Assembly (NCBI GenBank): GCA_017428085.1
Contig: JAFRRP010000020.1
Location: 1 to 64,000 of the forward strand
Origin: Clostridia bacterium
GTDB lineage: Bacteria; Bacillota; Clostridia; Oscillospirales; Acutalibacteraceae
Length of the DNA: 64,000 nucleotides
Reading direction: 5' to 3'
Positions 1 to 8,022 of the stretch are shown here, piece by piece. The translations under genes and the position numbers were made by a program. Under the pieces are notes generated by a model that was not told the origin of the DNA, made no database searches, and saw nothing but the letters and a program-made list of their open reading frames with translations. The first letter of the stretch is position 1; each line of letters opens with the position of its first letter.

Positions 1-19
1 AAAGTTGTTTCGGTTCATA

Positions 20-43
20 GCGGCACTGAGGTGCCGCGCTACG
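20..43 (-). repeat. REP-like hairpin (right end of an element cut by the window edge)
   Basis: Palindrome GCGGCAC-TGAG-GTGCCGC followed by GCTACG; read on the minus strand it is GTAGC followed by a hairpin. It is identical to the hairpins at 8072, 9323, 9455, 51794 and 51923. Confidence 0.75.
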
Positions 44-63
44 GAATGTCAGGCCGCCGCATA

Positions 64-172
64 CCTCAGAAACATAGTCGCACTGCTCGTTTGGGGCGCT
101 TCGCATTGCTCCTTGTTTCTTCACGTCAGCAGTTCGCCTTCATCCGCCACCGGCGGCGGCGAACTGCCTCCG
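64..172 (+). repeat. Intergenic repeat core, type B, copy 1
   Basis: This non-coding stretch matches the reverse complement of 22370-22466. The 12-mer CTGCTCGTTTGG (83-94) and the 19-mer CTTCATCCGCCACCGGCGG (138-156) are shared exactly, and the distance between them is the same in both copies, giving a 74-bp block with no gap. Heptamers of the CTTACGA type follow at 173-201, then the hairpin next to the pgk stop. Confidence 0.6.
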
Positions 173-204
173 CTTACGACTCACGACTGACGACTTGCGA
201 CTGA

Positions 205-228
205 AACGGCGCAATGCGCCGTGCTGCG
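205..228 (-). repeat. REP-like hairpin directly after the pgk stop codon
   Basis: On the minus strand this reads GCAGC then the stem ACGGCGC/GCGCCGT. It starts two bases after the pgk stop codon and is joined on its far side to (A)GTCGCAA-type heptamers. It could act as a 3'-end mRNA stabiliser, but it has no U-tract of an intrinsic terminator. Confidence 0.7.
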
Positions 229-229
229 A

Positions 230-1429
230 TTATTTCTCGTCGATGCACGCGATGCCGGGCAGGTCCTTGCCTTCCAGGAACTCCAGGGACGCGCCGCCGC
301 CGGTGGAGATGTGGCTCATCTTCTTCTCGAAGCCCAGCTTCTTGATGGCGGCCGCGGAGTCGCCGCCGCCGATGACGGAGATGGCGCCTGAGTCGGTGGC
401 GTCCGCCACGGCCTTGGCCACGGCGATGGTGCCCTCGGCAAAGTTCTCCCACTCGGAAACGCCCATGGGGCCGTTCCAGATCACGGTGCCGGCGCCGATC
501 AGGGACTTGGCGAACAGCTCTCTGGTGACGGGGCCGATGTCAAGGCCCATCCAGCCGTCGGGGATGGAATCGGAGTAGATGCGCATATGCACGGCGTCCG
601 CCGCGTAGGAGGTGGCGATGATGTTGTCCACGGGCAGCAGGAAGTCCACGCCCTTTTCCTTGGCGCGGGCCATCATGTCCTTGGCGTTCTCGATGTTCTC
701 GCTATCCAGCAGGGAAGTGCCCACGCTGCTGCCCATGGCCGCGAAGAAGGTGTAGGCCATGCCGCCGCCGATGATGATCTTGTCGCACTTCTCGATCAGG
801 TTGTTGATGACGCCGATCTTGTCGCTGACCTTCGCGCCGCCGAGAATGGCGACAAGAGGTCTGACGGGATTTTCAAGGGCGTTGCCCATGAAGTTGATCT
901 CCTTCTGGATCAGGTAGCCCACCGCGGAGGGCAGATAGTCGGCCACGCCGGTGGTGGAGCAGTGCGCCCGGTGGGCGGAGCCGAAGGCGTCGTTGACGAA
1001 GATCTCGGCCAGCGCCGCGAATTTCTTGGAAAGCTCGGGGTCGTTCTTGGTCTCGCCGGGCTCAAAGCGGACGTTTTCCAGCAGCATGGCTTCGCCGTCC
1101 TTCAGCTCGGCGGCAAACGCCTGCGCGCTCTCGCCTACCACGTCCTTGGCCAGCTTGACCTCTTTGCCCAGCAGCTCGGAAAGGCGGGCGGCCACGGGGG
1201 CCATGGAGAACTGGGGATCGAATTCGCCCTTCGGGCGGCCCAGATGGGAGCAGAGGATCAACCGCGCGCCCTGGTCCAGCAGGTACCGGATGGTGGGCAG
1301 GGAGGCGACGATGCGCTTGTCGCTGGTGATGACGCCGTCTTCCATTTTGACGTTGAAATCGCAGCGTACCAGTACGCGCTTGCCGGCTACGGCAATGTCT
1401 TCAATGGTCTTTTTGTTCAGTGAACTCAT
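230..1429 (-). CDS. pgk: Phosphoglycerate kinase
   Basis: Cytosolic glycolytic enzyme that transfers phosphate from 1,3-bisphosphoglycerate to ADP. The 399-residue length is normal for the bacterial enzyme. Recognisable motifs in order are the N-terminal VRCDFNV substrate loop (about residues 21-27), CSHLGRPKG (about 60), GGAKVSDKI near the middle and the C-terminal GGGDSAAA nucleotide loop (about 350-357). The start has an AAGGAG Shine-Dalgarno sequence nine bases upstream. It stands alone here, with no gapA or tpiA adjacent. Upstream is a cluster of small hairpins (1485-1640); downstream a REP hairpin begins two bases after the stop. Identification is secure. Confidence 0.97.
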   Translation of the reverse strand: MSSLNKKTIEDIAVAGKRVLVRCDFNVKMEDGVITSDKRIVASLPTIRYLLDQGARLILCSHLGRPKGEFDPQFSMAPVAARLSELLGKEVKLAKDVVGESAQAFAAELKDGEAMLLENVRFEPGETKNDPELSKKFAALAEIFVNDAFGSAHRAHCSTTGVADYLPSAVGYLIQKEINFMGNALENPVRPLVAILGGAKVSDKIGVINNLIEKCDKIIIGGGMAYTFFAAMGSSVGTSLLDSENIENAKDMMARAKEKGVDFLLPVDNIIATSYAADAVHMRIYSDSIPDGWMGLDIGPVTRELFAKSLIGAGTVIWNGPMGVSEWENFAEGTIAVAKAVADATDSGAISVIGGGDSAAAIKKLGFEKKMSHISTGGGASLEFLEGKDLPGIACIDEK

Positions 1430-1484
1430 GTGTGTGTACTCCTTTTATGAATGAAATATTAAAAAACAAAATGTTTTTCCGAAA

Positions 1485-1640
1485 ATGATATGTTGCCTTC
1501 CGGCAACATGATATTCCGCCTTTGGCATATTCCGCCTTTGGCGGAATGATAGGCAGCCGCTTATGCGTCTGCATGATATGATATTCGCCTTCATGTGCCG
1601 ACGGGCGGATCTCATTGCATCGCGTTGCGCGATGCTAATT
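1485..1640. repeat. Cluster of small hairpins with ATGATAT flanks
   Basis: Contains TGTTGCC-TTCC-GGCAACA (1491-1508), a direct repeat of ATATTCCGCCTTTGGC, the palindrome TTCCGCCTTTGGCGGAA (about 1530-1546) and GCATCGCG-TTG-CGCGATGC (about 1618-1636). Several are flanked by the 7-mer ATGATAT. It fills the space between pgk and the cyclase gene. No open reading frame with a ribosome site is visible in it. Confidence 0.55.
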
Positions 1641-2240
1641 GCTCCAAAAGATATGCCCGTCGATCAGCAGGGCCCGCACCGGGGCGGCCTCCACGCCGTT
1701 GATCTTGATGGGGGCGGCGATCAGGAAGTACTTGCCGGGCTTTACCCTGCTTAAGTCAAGGTTTTCCAGCACCGCGATGCCTTCGCTCAAGATCGCCTTG
1801 TGGGGGCGGATCTGGTCCTCCGCGCCGCCGATGGAATTGGAATCGGTGCCGATCAGCTTGTAGCCCAGATAGGCGGCCTCCTCCGCGCCGGTCTTTTCAA
1901 AGTACGCCAGCCCGTTGCTTTTCAGCAGCAGCCGTTGGCAGCGGCGGGGGAAGGTCCGGTCCACCACGTCGCCGGTGATGCGCCCCGGCGGCGTTTCAAA
2001 CACCTCGCACTCGCCGATGAACCGGTCTGTCTCCACCGCGTTGATGGGCTTCCCGCCGGGGATAAAGTGCAATGGCGCGTCCGCGTGGGTGCCGCAGTGC
2101 AGGGTGGTGAACAGCTTTGCCATGTTGCAGGCGTCGCCGTTCCCGATGGCGGAAAACACGGACAGCTCCGGCGCCGGGTCCCCCGGATACGGCGTCGTCG
2201 TGACAAGGTCTTTCGTGATGTCGATGATCCTGAAATCCAT
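1635..2240 (-). CDS. Cyclase family protein (kynurenine-formamidase-like metal hydrolase)
   Basis: A 201-residue protein of the cyclase/KynB fold. The family signature HCGTHADAPLHF is present at about residues 48-59, where the histidines and aspartate bind the active-site metal. Members hydrolyse formylkynurenine, isatin or other amides and lactones, and the substrate cannot be told from sequence. The 5' end is odd: the ATG lies inside a palindrome (2230-2245) and is preceded directly by GTCGTAA heptamers, with no Shine-Dalgarno sequence visible. The upstream region has apparently been replaced by a repeat element that separates it from the ABC transporter genes. Confidence 0.85.
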   Translation of the reverse strand: MDFRIIDITKDLVTTTPYPGDPAPELSVFSAIGNGDACNMAKLFTTLHCGTHADAPLHFIPGGKPINAVETDRFIGECEVFETPPGRITGDVVDRTFPRRCQRLLLKSNGLAYFEKTGAEEAAYLGYKLIGTDSNSIGGAEDQIRPHKAILSEGIAVLENLDLSRVKPGKYFLIAAPIKINGVEAAPVRALLIDGHIFWSN

Positions 2241-2245
2241 TTCAG
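2230..2245. repeat. Border palindrome containing the cyclase start codon
   Basis: CTGAAAT-CC-ATTTCAG is a perfect inverted repeat with 7-bp arms. The CAT in it is the start codon of the minus-strand cyclase gene. The heptamer arm of the neighbouring element starts at its edge. Confidence 0.6.
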
Positions 2246-2412
2246 TCGTAAGTCGTAAGTCGCAAGTCGTAAGACCGGTATGTTTGTCGGGGATCGGGTA
2301 GCACGGCGCCTTGCGCCGTTGATTGGATGAGGTTTATGAATGATAGCTGTAATTGTGCCGCAATATCGCAGCCCCGTGATTCTTACGACTCACGACTTAC
2401 GACTTACGACTG
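2244..2412. repeat. Heptamer-armed intergenic element (type A-like) holding a REP hairpin
   Basis: The left arm (2244-2273) is four copies of AGTCGTA-type heptamers; the right arm (2382-2412) is the inverted equivalent, CTTACGA type. The core between them contains a REP-like hairpin, GTAGC plus stem ACGGCGC/GCGCCGT, at 2298-2320. It lies between the ABC permease stop and the cyclase start. Confidence 0.7.
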
Positions 2413-2413
2413 T

Positions 2414-2437
2414 AACGGCGCAAGGCGCCGTGCTACG
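2414..2437 (-). repeat. REP-like hairpin after the ABC permease stop codon
   Basis: On the minus strand it reads GTAGC then stem ACGGCGC-CTT-GCGCCGT, beginning about six bases after the permease stop. The foot faces the gene and the far side is joined to the CAGTCGTAAG heptamer arm. Confidence 0.7.
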
Positions 2438-2442
2438 ACGCG

Positions 2443-3324
2443 TCAATCCGCGTTCACCTTCCTGTCCAGCAGCACGCAGCAGACCATGAACAGGAAGATC
2501 GCCGCGATGATGGTGCAATACAGATTGGTGACGGAATACGCGCCGAAGCCCAGCTTCCACGCCTGCTGCACCTGATATTCGGACAGCGTGACGGTGTAGT
2601 GGGTGTCGGACACGACGATGTAGATCTTTACCAGCTTGGTGATGATGCCGGCGAATACGTATACGCCGAACAGTGCGCCCAACGCGTAGATCAGCGTGCC
2701 CACCTTGCCGCGTCTGCTGAAGGGGCGGCAGTGGGACAGCGTGATGGCGAAAAAGACGATCAGCACGAACACGCAGGCCCGCACCGCGCCGTCAAAAGCG
2801 TACATGGCGGCCAGGTTCAGGATCACGTTGATGGAGGGCGTCACCACGCCGGAGGAATAGCTGAGCTGGTCCACCAGCTGCAGGATCAGATCGTAGGTGG
2901 AGGCGTATTCGTTCATGGAGTGCTTTACGATGTAGATGAACGAGCCGAAGGCGCAGCCCACGAGAGCGAGATAGCTGAGGATCACCCAAAAAGAGGCGGA
3001 CAGCCACTTGGACAGCATCAGCGTGCTGCTGCGCACCGGCAGCGACAGCGTCAGATACCCCTCGTTGCCGTACAGGTTGCGCCGGAACTCGCTGAACACC
3101 GCCACGAAGGTCATCAGCACGCCGATGCCCGCCGTGATGCACAGCGCCGCGGAGGCCACGATCTTGATGAGATAACCGACGCCCACGCCGGTATCGCCCC
3201 ATTTGGTCCAATCCACCACCAGCATGACCAGCATGATGGCGCCGATGACCGCCATGGCGATGTAGATGTTGTAAACGGAGTGGAAAGTCGCCTTCAGCGA
3301 GGTCTTACTCAACTTCCCAAGCAT
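2443..3324 (-). CDS. ABC transporter permease
   Basis: A 293-residue integral membrane protein with about six hydrophobic segments (around residues 19-37, 50-75, 108-132, 155-175, 180-198, 205-230 and a last one near 265-287). It lacks an EAA loop and resembles the ABC-2 type permeases of Firmicutes that pair with a lone ATPase. It probably exports a lipid, peptide or drug-like substrate, but the substrate is unknown. Its start overlaps the end of the upstream ATPase gene by 20 bp, so the two are translationally coupled and presumably form one complex. Confidence 0.85.
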   Translation of the reverse strand: MLGKLSKTSLKATFHSVYNIYIAMAVIGAIMLVMLVVDWTKWGDTGVGVGYLIKIVASAALCITAGIGVLMTFVAVFSEFRRNLYGNEGYLTLSLPVRSSTLMLSKWLSASFWVILSYLALVGCAFGSFIYIVKHSMNEYASTYDLILQLVDQLSYSSGVVTPSINVILNLAAMYAFDGAVRACVFVLIVFFAITLSHCRPFSRRGKVGTLIYALGALFGVYVFAGIITKLVKIYIVVSDTHYTVTLSEYQVQQAWKLGFGAYSVTNLYCTIIAAIFLFMVCCVLLDRKVNAD

Positions 3325-4486
3325 CGCCGATCACCTCCTTGAAGATATCCTCCACCGATTTGCCGGTGGAACGCAGCGTCTGGATGCCGGTGTTCACCAG
3401 CACCTGCCCGTGGCCCAGCATCAAAACGTGGTCGAAGCTGTGCTCCAGATCGTTCACCTGATGGGTGGAAAGCACCACGGTGGCGTTCTCTTTATAGTTG
3501 CTCATGATGATGTCCAGGATCACGCCTCTGGCGGCGGGGTCCACGCCGCCCAGGGGCTCGTCCAGCAGATAGATGTCCGCCGCGCGGCTCATCACCACAA
3601 GGAGCTGTAATTTTTCCTGCATGCCCTTGGACATGGTCTTCACCCGCTGGTGCAGGTCCAGCCCGAAGCGGGAGGCGAACTCGATGGCCTTGATCTTGTC
3701 GAAATCCTTGAAGAAATCCGCAAAGTAATCGATGCAGTCGATGGTGCGGAAGCGCTCCGGGAAGTAGGTGCGGTCCGGCAGGTAGGCGACGGACGCCTTG
3801 GAGGCGATGCCCACGGGTTTGCCGCCGATCTTGATCATGCCGGTGTAATCGTGGATCAGCCCGGAAAGGATCTTGATCAGCGTGGTCTTGCCGCAGCCGT
3901 TGGGGCCCAGCAGGCCCACGATCTTGCCGGCGGGGATATCGAACGAGATGTTGTTCAGCACCACGTTGCCGTCATAGTCCTTGGTGAGGTTGCGCACCTT
4001 GAAGGCGTAGCCGCGGGGCTGCTCCGGCTCATAGGCGGGCTCGGGCTGGGGCTCTTCGTAACCCTGCCCGTAACCGTCCCGCGCGTCCCCGGCGTAGGGC
4101 TCCGCGTAGGGATCGGCATAGGGATCGGCGTAGCGGTCGCCGTAGGCGGGGCGTGCGTCTCTGCCGTAGGGGTCCTGCGGGGCGCGGGCGCCGTAGGGGT
4201 CGTACGCTCTGCCGCCCTGCTCGCCGTATCTGCCGTAACCGGCTTGTCCCGCGTAGCTGCCGTAACGGTCGCCGTAGCCCTGCCCGCGGGCGGGCGCGGC
4301 GTAGGGATCGTCATAGCCCTGCCCGCCGGCGTACCGCGAGGGCTCCGGGTAGGCGGCGCGGGGCGCGTAGCCCTGCGGGCGCTCCGGCTCGTAACGGGGC
4401 GGTTCCTTGCGGCCTCCCGAAAACACAAAGGGCCTTTCTTCGCCGGAAGCGTTCGGATGGTTGTCATAGCTGTCGTTGTATGCCAT
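3305..4486 (-). CDS. ABC transporter ATP-binding protein with Tyr/Gly-rich N-terminal extension
   Basis: A 393-residue protein. Residues from about 165 onward form a standard ABC ATPase: Walker A GPNGCGKTT, signature-like MSKGMQEKL and Walker B LLDEPLGGVDP, with the switch His in LSTHQ. The first ~160 residues are unusual. They are low-complexity sequence rich in Tyr, Gly, Arg, Pro and Asp with many repeats such as YGDRY and DPYA. Normal members of this subfamily are 230-300 residues, so this is an added disordered domain. A good AAGGAG sequence precedes the start. The permease follows with a 20-bp overlap. An AGTCGTT heptamer array abuts the 5' leader. Confidence 0.92.
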   Translation of the reverse strand: MAYNDSYDNHPNASGEERPFVFSGGRKEPPRYEPERPQGYAPRAAYPEPSRYAGGQGYDDPYAAPARGQGYGDRYGSYAGQAGYGRYGEQGGRAYDPYGARAPQDPYGRDARPAYGDRYADPYADPYAEPYAGDARDGYGQGYEEPQPEPAYEPEQPRGYAFKVRNLTKDYDGNVVLNNISFDIPAGKIVGLLGPNGCGKTTLIKILSGLIHDYTGMIKIGGKPVGIASKASVAYLPDRTYFPERFRTIDCIDYFADFFKDFDKIKAIEFASRFGLDLHQRVKTMSKGMQEKLQLLVVMSRAADIYLLDEPLGGVDPAARGVILDIIMSNYKENATVVLSTHQVNDLEHSFDHVLMLGHGQVLVNTGIQTLRSTGKSVEDIFKEVIGDAWEVE

Positions 4487-4503
4487 GTCCGTCTCCTTGT
4501 ATA

Positions 4504-4670
4504 TTAAGTCGTTAGTCGTTAGTCGTTAGTCGTCAGTCGTCAGTCGTCAGTCGTCAGTCGTTAGTGAAAAGTCGGAAGATGCAAGTCGTTGATTTGTCAG
4601 CGCGTCGCCTCTTGCCCGCGGATCGCTTTCACTGGGATATCTCCGCTCTCCGCTCTCCGTTCTCCGCTCT
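4504..4670. repeat. Heptamer-armed element with two different arm sequences
   Basis: The left arm (about 4504-4565) is eight or more copies of AGTCGTT/AGTCGTC. The right arm (about 4641-4670) is copies of CTCCGCT/CTCCGTT. Both have a strict 7-bp period although their sequences differ. The array lies between the ABC ATPase start and the hydrolase stop. Confidence 0.65.
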
Positions 4671-4672
4671 GC

Positions 4673-4696
4673 AACGGCGCGGGGCGCCGTGCTGCG
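4673..4696 (-). repeat. REP-like hairpin after the hydrolase stop codon
   Basis: On the minus strand GCAGC is followed by stem ACGGCGC/GCGCCGT, starting three bases after the stop codon of the hydrolase gene. Its far side joins GAGCGGA heptamers instead of AGTCGTA ones. Confidence 0.7.
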
Positions 4697-4698
4697 TG

Positions 4699-6018
4699 TT
4701 ATTTCCTGTTGTCGCTGGCCTCGCCGAACTGGGGCAGGGAAGCGTCTGAAAAGATATCCCTGAACCCGTCGTCGGAGAGCACGCGCCTGGCGATCTCCAG
4801 CGCGGTGTCGTTATAGGCGGTGGCGTCGTGGAACTGGTCCTTGAAGTACCAGGTGGCGTCCTTCAGGTAGCCCGTGGAGGCGTCCACCGTGCGGTCCGGC
4901 GAGATGTACAGGTTCTCCGCGGCTTCCTGCTCCGTGTAGAACTCGCCCAGCGGCTTGGTGGTCGCGCCCAGCGAGCAGGAGGAGGTGTTGATGATGCCGT
5001 CGGAGGTCAGCTTGTCGGAGGCGGCGATGGGCAGCAGCGGCAGGTTGTAGCCGGTGACGGCGAAAAACTCGGTGCCGTTTGCCTGACGCTCCGCAAGGAT
5101 GCTTTTCAGGTTCTTCTGGGCGTTCCAGTATTTGTCGGTGGCGGCCCGCAGCGCCGCGTGCTTCGTATCGGAAAGGTGCCGGATGGCCAGCGCCTCGTAG
5201 CGGTCCGGGGGCACGGTGGCCCACAGCATACCGCTGTTGCATACGGTGTTGTTCAGCAGCACGTCCAGCGCCTTGTCCATGGTGGCGTCCAGTACGCCGG
5301 GGGGCAGCATACCGGTCAGGCCGCGCAGCTTTTCCACCATATCGCGGGAGGCGAACAGCTCCAGCAGCGCCAGCGGGTCGTCGGTCTTGATCTTCTTTTC
5401 CATCACGTCGGCGATCAGGTGCGTGCCCTGCAGCGCCGCCACGAAATACAGCACGCGCTTTACGTCGTTTTTATGGCCGTAGGCGTCGAAATAGGCCGTG
5501 GCCAGCGCGCCGCCCAGGCTGACGGCCACCAAATTGACCTTGTCGCTGCCGGTCTCTTCCTTCACCTGCTGGATATACAGGTCCAGCGCCCGCGCCGTCT
5601 TGTAGGGCTCCCCGAAGGAGTTGAACGCGAAGAAGTACAGGTTCTCCTCGCCGATCACCTCGGTGAGCTTCTGCATGGGCACCATCTTGTAGATGAAGCG
5701 CTTTTCGTCCTCGTTACACTGCGCAAGGCAGGGGTATGTAACGACCCGGACGTTGTTTTTCATGGTGCCGTCGGGGTTCACCGCCACCGGGTCCGCGGCC
5801 TCCGCCAGCACCGAAGCGACCTTGTCCGAAAAGCCGGCGTCCTTGCGGAAGAGCATCATTTTCATCAGCGGGGCCTTCAGTTTGCCCAGCAGCTCTTCGC
5901 CGTTGATGTCCAACGGCCACGCCATCTTGATCTTTTCGCCGTTTTTGCCGACCAGCTCCACCTTGGACTGGCCGATGCCCGGCAGTACGACGCACGGGGT
6001 ATATCTGGTATCCGCCAT
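4699..6018 (-). CDS. Alpha/beta hydrolase (lipase/LCAT-like)
   Basis: A 439-residue protein without a signal peptide. The N-terminal segment PCVVLPGIGQSK fits the first strand and oxyanion region of alpha/beta hydrolases of the LCAT/triacylglycerol-lipase type. The nucleophile elbow is AVSLGGA (about residue 166), with Ser as nucleophile. The rest, with several insertions, is larger than a minimal hydrolase. The likely role is an esterase or acyltransferase acting on a lipid or ester, but the substrate is unknown. The start has a GCGAGG sequence six bases upstream. It forms a single-gene unit bordered by a repeat element downstream and by an AT-rich divergent promoter region upstream (6019-6190). 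Confidence 0.75.
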   Translation of the reverse strand: MADTRYTPCVVLPGIGQSKVELVGKNGEKIKMAWPLDINGEELLGKLKAPLMKMMLFRKDAGFSDKVASVLAEAADPVAVNPDGTMKNNVRVVTYPCLAQCNEDEKRFIYKMVPMQKLTEVIGEENLYFFAFNSFGEPYKTARALDLYIQQVKEETGSDKVNLVAVSLGGALATAYFDAYGHKNDVKRVLYFVAALQGTHLIADVMEKKIKTDDPLALLELFASRDMVEKLRGLTGMLPPGVLDATMDKALDVLLNNTVCNSGMLWATVPPDRYEALAIRHLSDTKHAALRAATDKYWNAQKNLKSILAERQANGTEFFAVTGYNLPLLPIAASDKLTSDGIINTSSCSLGATTKPLGEFYTEQEAAENLYISPDRTVDASTGYLKDATWYFKDQFHDATAYNDTALEIARRVLSDDGFRDIFSDASLPQFGEASDNRK

Positions 6019-6250
6019 AAAAAACCTCGCCCAATAAATATTCAGTTTATTCTATCACAGGCGCAAGACAAATGCAACTGTAAAATTAAATAAAATGCGT
6101 ATAAAACAAAAGAAATTTGTATTAAATAATTTTTTTATAAAAATACGCCGCAAACCGGACGCGGAAAAAAACCGTTTGTGATACACTGTGATCTGCCGGG
6201 GCCGTATAAGCGTTGTGCGCGGCGCGCCCGGCGGAAAGGAGGTATGCCCA

Positions 6251-6778
6251 TTGGCAGGCAAACGATATTTCTGGCTGAAACTGCCGGAGGATTTCTTCCG
6301 CCGGGGGTATATCCGGCGGCTGCGGTCCATGAAAGACGGCGACCGGCTGGTGCTGATCTATCTGGAAATGCTGCTGGCGGCGCTGAAGACCGAGGGGCTG
6401 ATCGCCTGCGACGGCGCGGAGGACCCGGCGGAGGAGCTGGCGTTGGAGCTGTTCGAGTCGCCGGAGGAGGTGAGCCGGGTGCTGGCCTACTGTACGGAAC
6501 GGGAGAAGGCGGCGTGGGAGGGCGAGCGCCGGTTCCGTTTGACGGACTGCGCCGAAATGACCGGCAGCGAGGGGGATTCCGCCAAACGGATGCGCGACCT
6601 GCGCCGCCGGGAGGAAGACGGGCCGGAGGGGGAAGACGACGCGCCGGAGGCGGACGAGGACGAAAAAGCGCTTTCCGCCGTCGCGGGGTTCCGTCCGATC
6701 CCCGTTCCCCCCGCCCCGTTCGTCCCCGGTCAGATCCCCGTGCCCCGCATGGGGAACCGCTGCCCGGTCAAGGAATAA
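6251..6778 (+). CDS. Phage-type replisome organizer N-terminal domain protein (orphan)
   Basis: A 175-residue protein starting LAGKRYFWLKLPEDFF, which matches the start of the phage replisome-organizer N-terminal domain (winged-helix replication initiators of Firmicute phages and plasmids). The conserved hydrophobic block LVLIYLEMLLAALKTEGLI follows. After residue ~110 it becomes acidic and Pro-rich, without the usual C-terminal DnaD-like or DnaC-interacting domain. I choose TTG at 6251 because GGAAAGGAGGT lies 7 bases upstream; an ATG at 6244 overlaps the Shine-Dalgarno sequence and is out of frame. No integrase, terminase, capsid or plasmid gene is nearby, so it is an orphan replication gene or a domesticated one. 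Confidence 0.72.
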   Translation: MAGKRYFWLKLPEDFFRRGYIRRLRSMKDGDRLVLIYLEMLLAALKTEGLIACDGAEDPAEELALELFESPEEVSRVLAYCTEREKAAWEGERRFRLTDCAEMTGSEGDSAKRMRDLRRREEDGPEGEDDAPEADEDEKALSAVAGFRPIPVPPAPFVPGQIPVPRMGNRCPVKE

Positions 6779-6802
6779 CGCGCCCTCCCTTTTTTTTGGT
6801 TC

Positions 6803-6825
6803 GCGTCACATTGTGACGCTTTTTT
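6803..6825 (+). terminator. Intrinsic terminator of the replisome-organizer gene
   Basis: Stem GCGTCA-CATTG-TGACGC followed by six T. A partial second copy, CACATTGTGACG, follows at about 6828. Confidence 0.75.
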
Positions 6826-7048
6826 CGCACATTGTGACGTAGAGAAGAGAAGAAAAGAAAAGAAATAGAAAAGAATAAAATAAGAGAGAGAACAGAGAAG
6901 GAAAGAGGAAAGAAAAAAAGAGAAAAAAAGAAAAGATCCCCACAAAAGAGAAGACGCGCCCGGCGCAGCCGGTTCCCGACGGTATCAAACGGGCTTGCTT
7001 TTGGCGTTCATCCTTTACCGCCGCGCCAAAGCGCGGCAAATCCCTCTC

Positions 7049-7077
7049 TTGCATTTTTGTCCTCTCCATGCTACAAT
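7049..7077 (+). promoter_or_regulatory. Sigma-A promoter for the GH16 gene
   Basis: TTGCAT, 17-bp spacer, TACAAT; 32 bases before the GH16 start codon. Confidence 0.75.
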
Positions 7078-7109
7078 GAAAAAGAAAAAAAGCGTAAAGG
7101 AGAAAAAAC

Positions 7110-7943
7110 ATGTTTGATAAACTGGTTGCGTTTATTCTTTCCATCATCGCGGGGATCTACGGTCTGTTCAACGTCCCCTATTACGCCGTGGGCGAAAAGG
7201 TGGATATGGACAAGTTCGAGCTGGTCTGGTCCGACGAGTTCGACGGCGAGGACATCGACTGGAATACGTGGAAGGGCCACTACGCGTGGGAGACCAACAC
7301 CGACCGCAAGGGCAGCGTGTGGAACAAAAAGATGGCTTCCCTGCGGGACGGCAATCTGGTCATCAGCACCAAATACTACGCGGACGGGCTGGACGGCGGC
7401 CACCCCGGCTTTTACAACTACGCCATCGACACCTCCGATTCCTACCGCCAGACCTACGGCTATTTCGAGTGCCGCTGCATCCTGCCCAAGGGCCACAGCC
7501 TGTGGGGCGCGTTCTGGCTGTACTGCGAGGGCGTGTGCGATACGGCGGACAAGGGCAAAAACGGCGCGGAGCTGGACGTGTTCGAGAGCATGTATTACGA
7601 CAAGAAGCAGCCCAACGTGGTCAGCTCCAACATCCACATCGACGGCTATGAGGACAAGCACCAGGCCATGGGCAGCAAAAAGTTCCTCCTCAAGGGCGAT
7701 CCCTATTCCGAGTACAACACCTACGGCATCGAGTGGAATTCCGACGGCTACACCTTCTACATCAACGGCAAAAAGAGCTTTTCCACCGACTGGGGCGGCG
7801 TCAGCGAGGTGCCGGAGTTCATCATCCTCTCGGTGGAGATCAGCGGCGAGAACGGTATCGCGACAAAGGACGCCCTGGCAGGCGTCGATTCCAGCGAGTT
7901 CATCGTGGACTACGTGAGAGCGTATCAGTATAAGTCAAGGTAA
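7110..7943 (+). CDS. Glycoside hydrolase family 16 protein
   Basis: A 277-residue GH16 beta-glucanase-type enzyme. The first ~25 residues are hydrophobic (MFDKLVAFILSIIAGIYGLF) and look like a signal anchor without an obvious cleavage site. The domain begins LVWSDEFDG (about 39-47) and carries the catalytic signature ELDVFE (about 154-159), where the first Glu is nucleophile and the last the acid/base. GH16 enzymes cleave beta-1,3/1,4-glucans, laminarin, agar or carrageenan; the exact substrate is not readable from sequence. The gene has its own promoter and an AAAGGAG sequence. Two REP hairpins follow the stop codon. The product probably acts at the cell surface. Confidence 0.93.
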   Translation: MFDKLVAFILSIIAGIYGLFNVPYYAVGEKVDMDKFELVWSDEFDGEDIDWNTWKGHYAWETNTDRKGSVWNKKMASLRDGNLVISTKYYADGLDGGHPGFYNYAIDTSDSYRQTYGYFECRCILPKGHSLWGAFWLYCEGVCDTADKGKNGAELDVFESMYYDKKQPNVVSSNIHIDGYEDKHQAMGSKKFLLKGDPYSEYNTYGIEWNSDGYTFYINGKKSFSTDWGGVSEVPEFIILSVEISGENGIATKDALAGVDSSEFIVDYVRAYQYKSR

Positions 7944-7947
7944 CCCC

Positions 7948-7973
7948 GTAGCACGCAGCTTCAGCTGCGTTTT
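7948..7973 (+). repeat. REP-like hairpin after the GH16 stop codon
   Basis: GTAGC followed by stem ACGCAGC-TTCA-GCTGCGT, four bases after the GH16 stop. A short T-run follows, so it may also serve as a terminator. Confidence 0.65.
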
Positions 7974-7979
7974 ATGATC

Positions 7980-8002
7980 GCAGCGCGGCTGCCCACAGCC
8001 GC
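7980..8002 (+). repeat. REP-like hairpin with different stem
   Basis: GCAGC followed by stem GCGGCTG-CCCA-CAGCCGC. Another GC-rich hairpin (GGCGC-GCT-GCGCC) abuts it, then GAGCGGA heptamers at about 8023-8052. Confidence 0.55.
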
Positions 8003-8022
8003 CCGGCGCGCTGCGCCGTTTC

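Larger units (their letters stand above)
6779..7109 (+). other. Gene-free stretch: terminator, polypurine tract and GH16 promoter
   Basis: Three things can be seen: the terminator at 6803, a ~96-base almost pure purine run (6841-6936, only four pyrimidines), and the promoter at 7049. Between 6950 and 7045 there is a GC-rich hairpin, CCGCGC-CAAA-GCGCGG. No open reading frame with a ribosome site is visible. Confidence 0.6.

Noticed and set aside
6251..6778. Prophage or plasmid at 6 kb
   Set aside because: Only one replication-type gene is seen, with no integrase, structural genes or attachment repeats around it.
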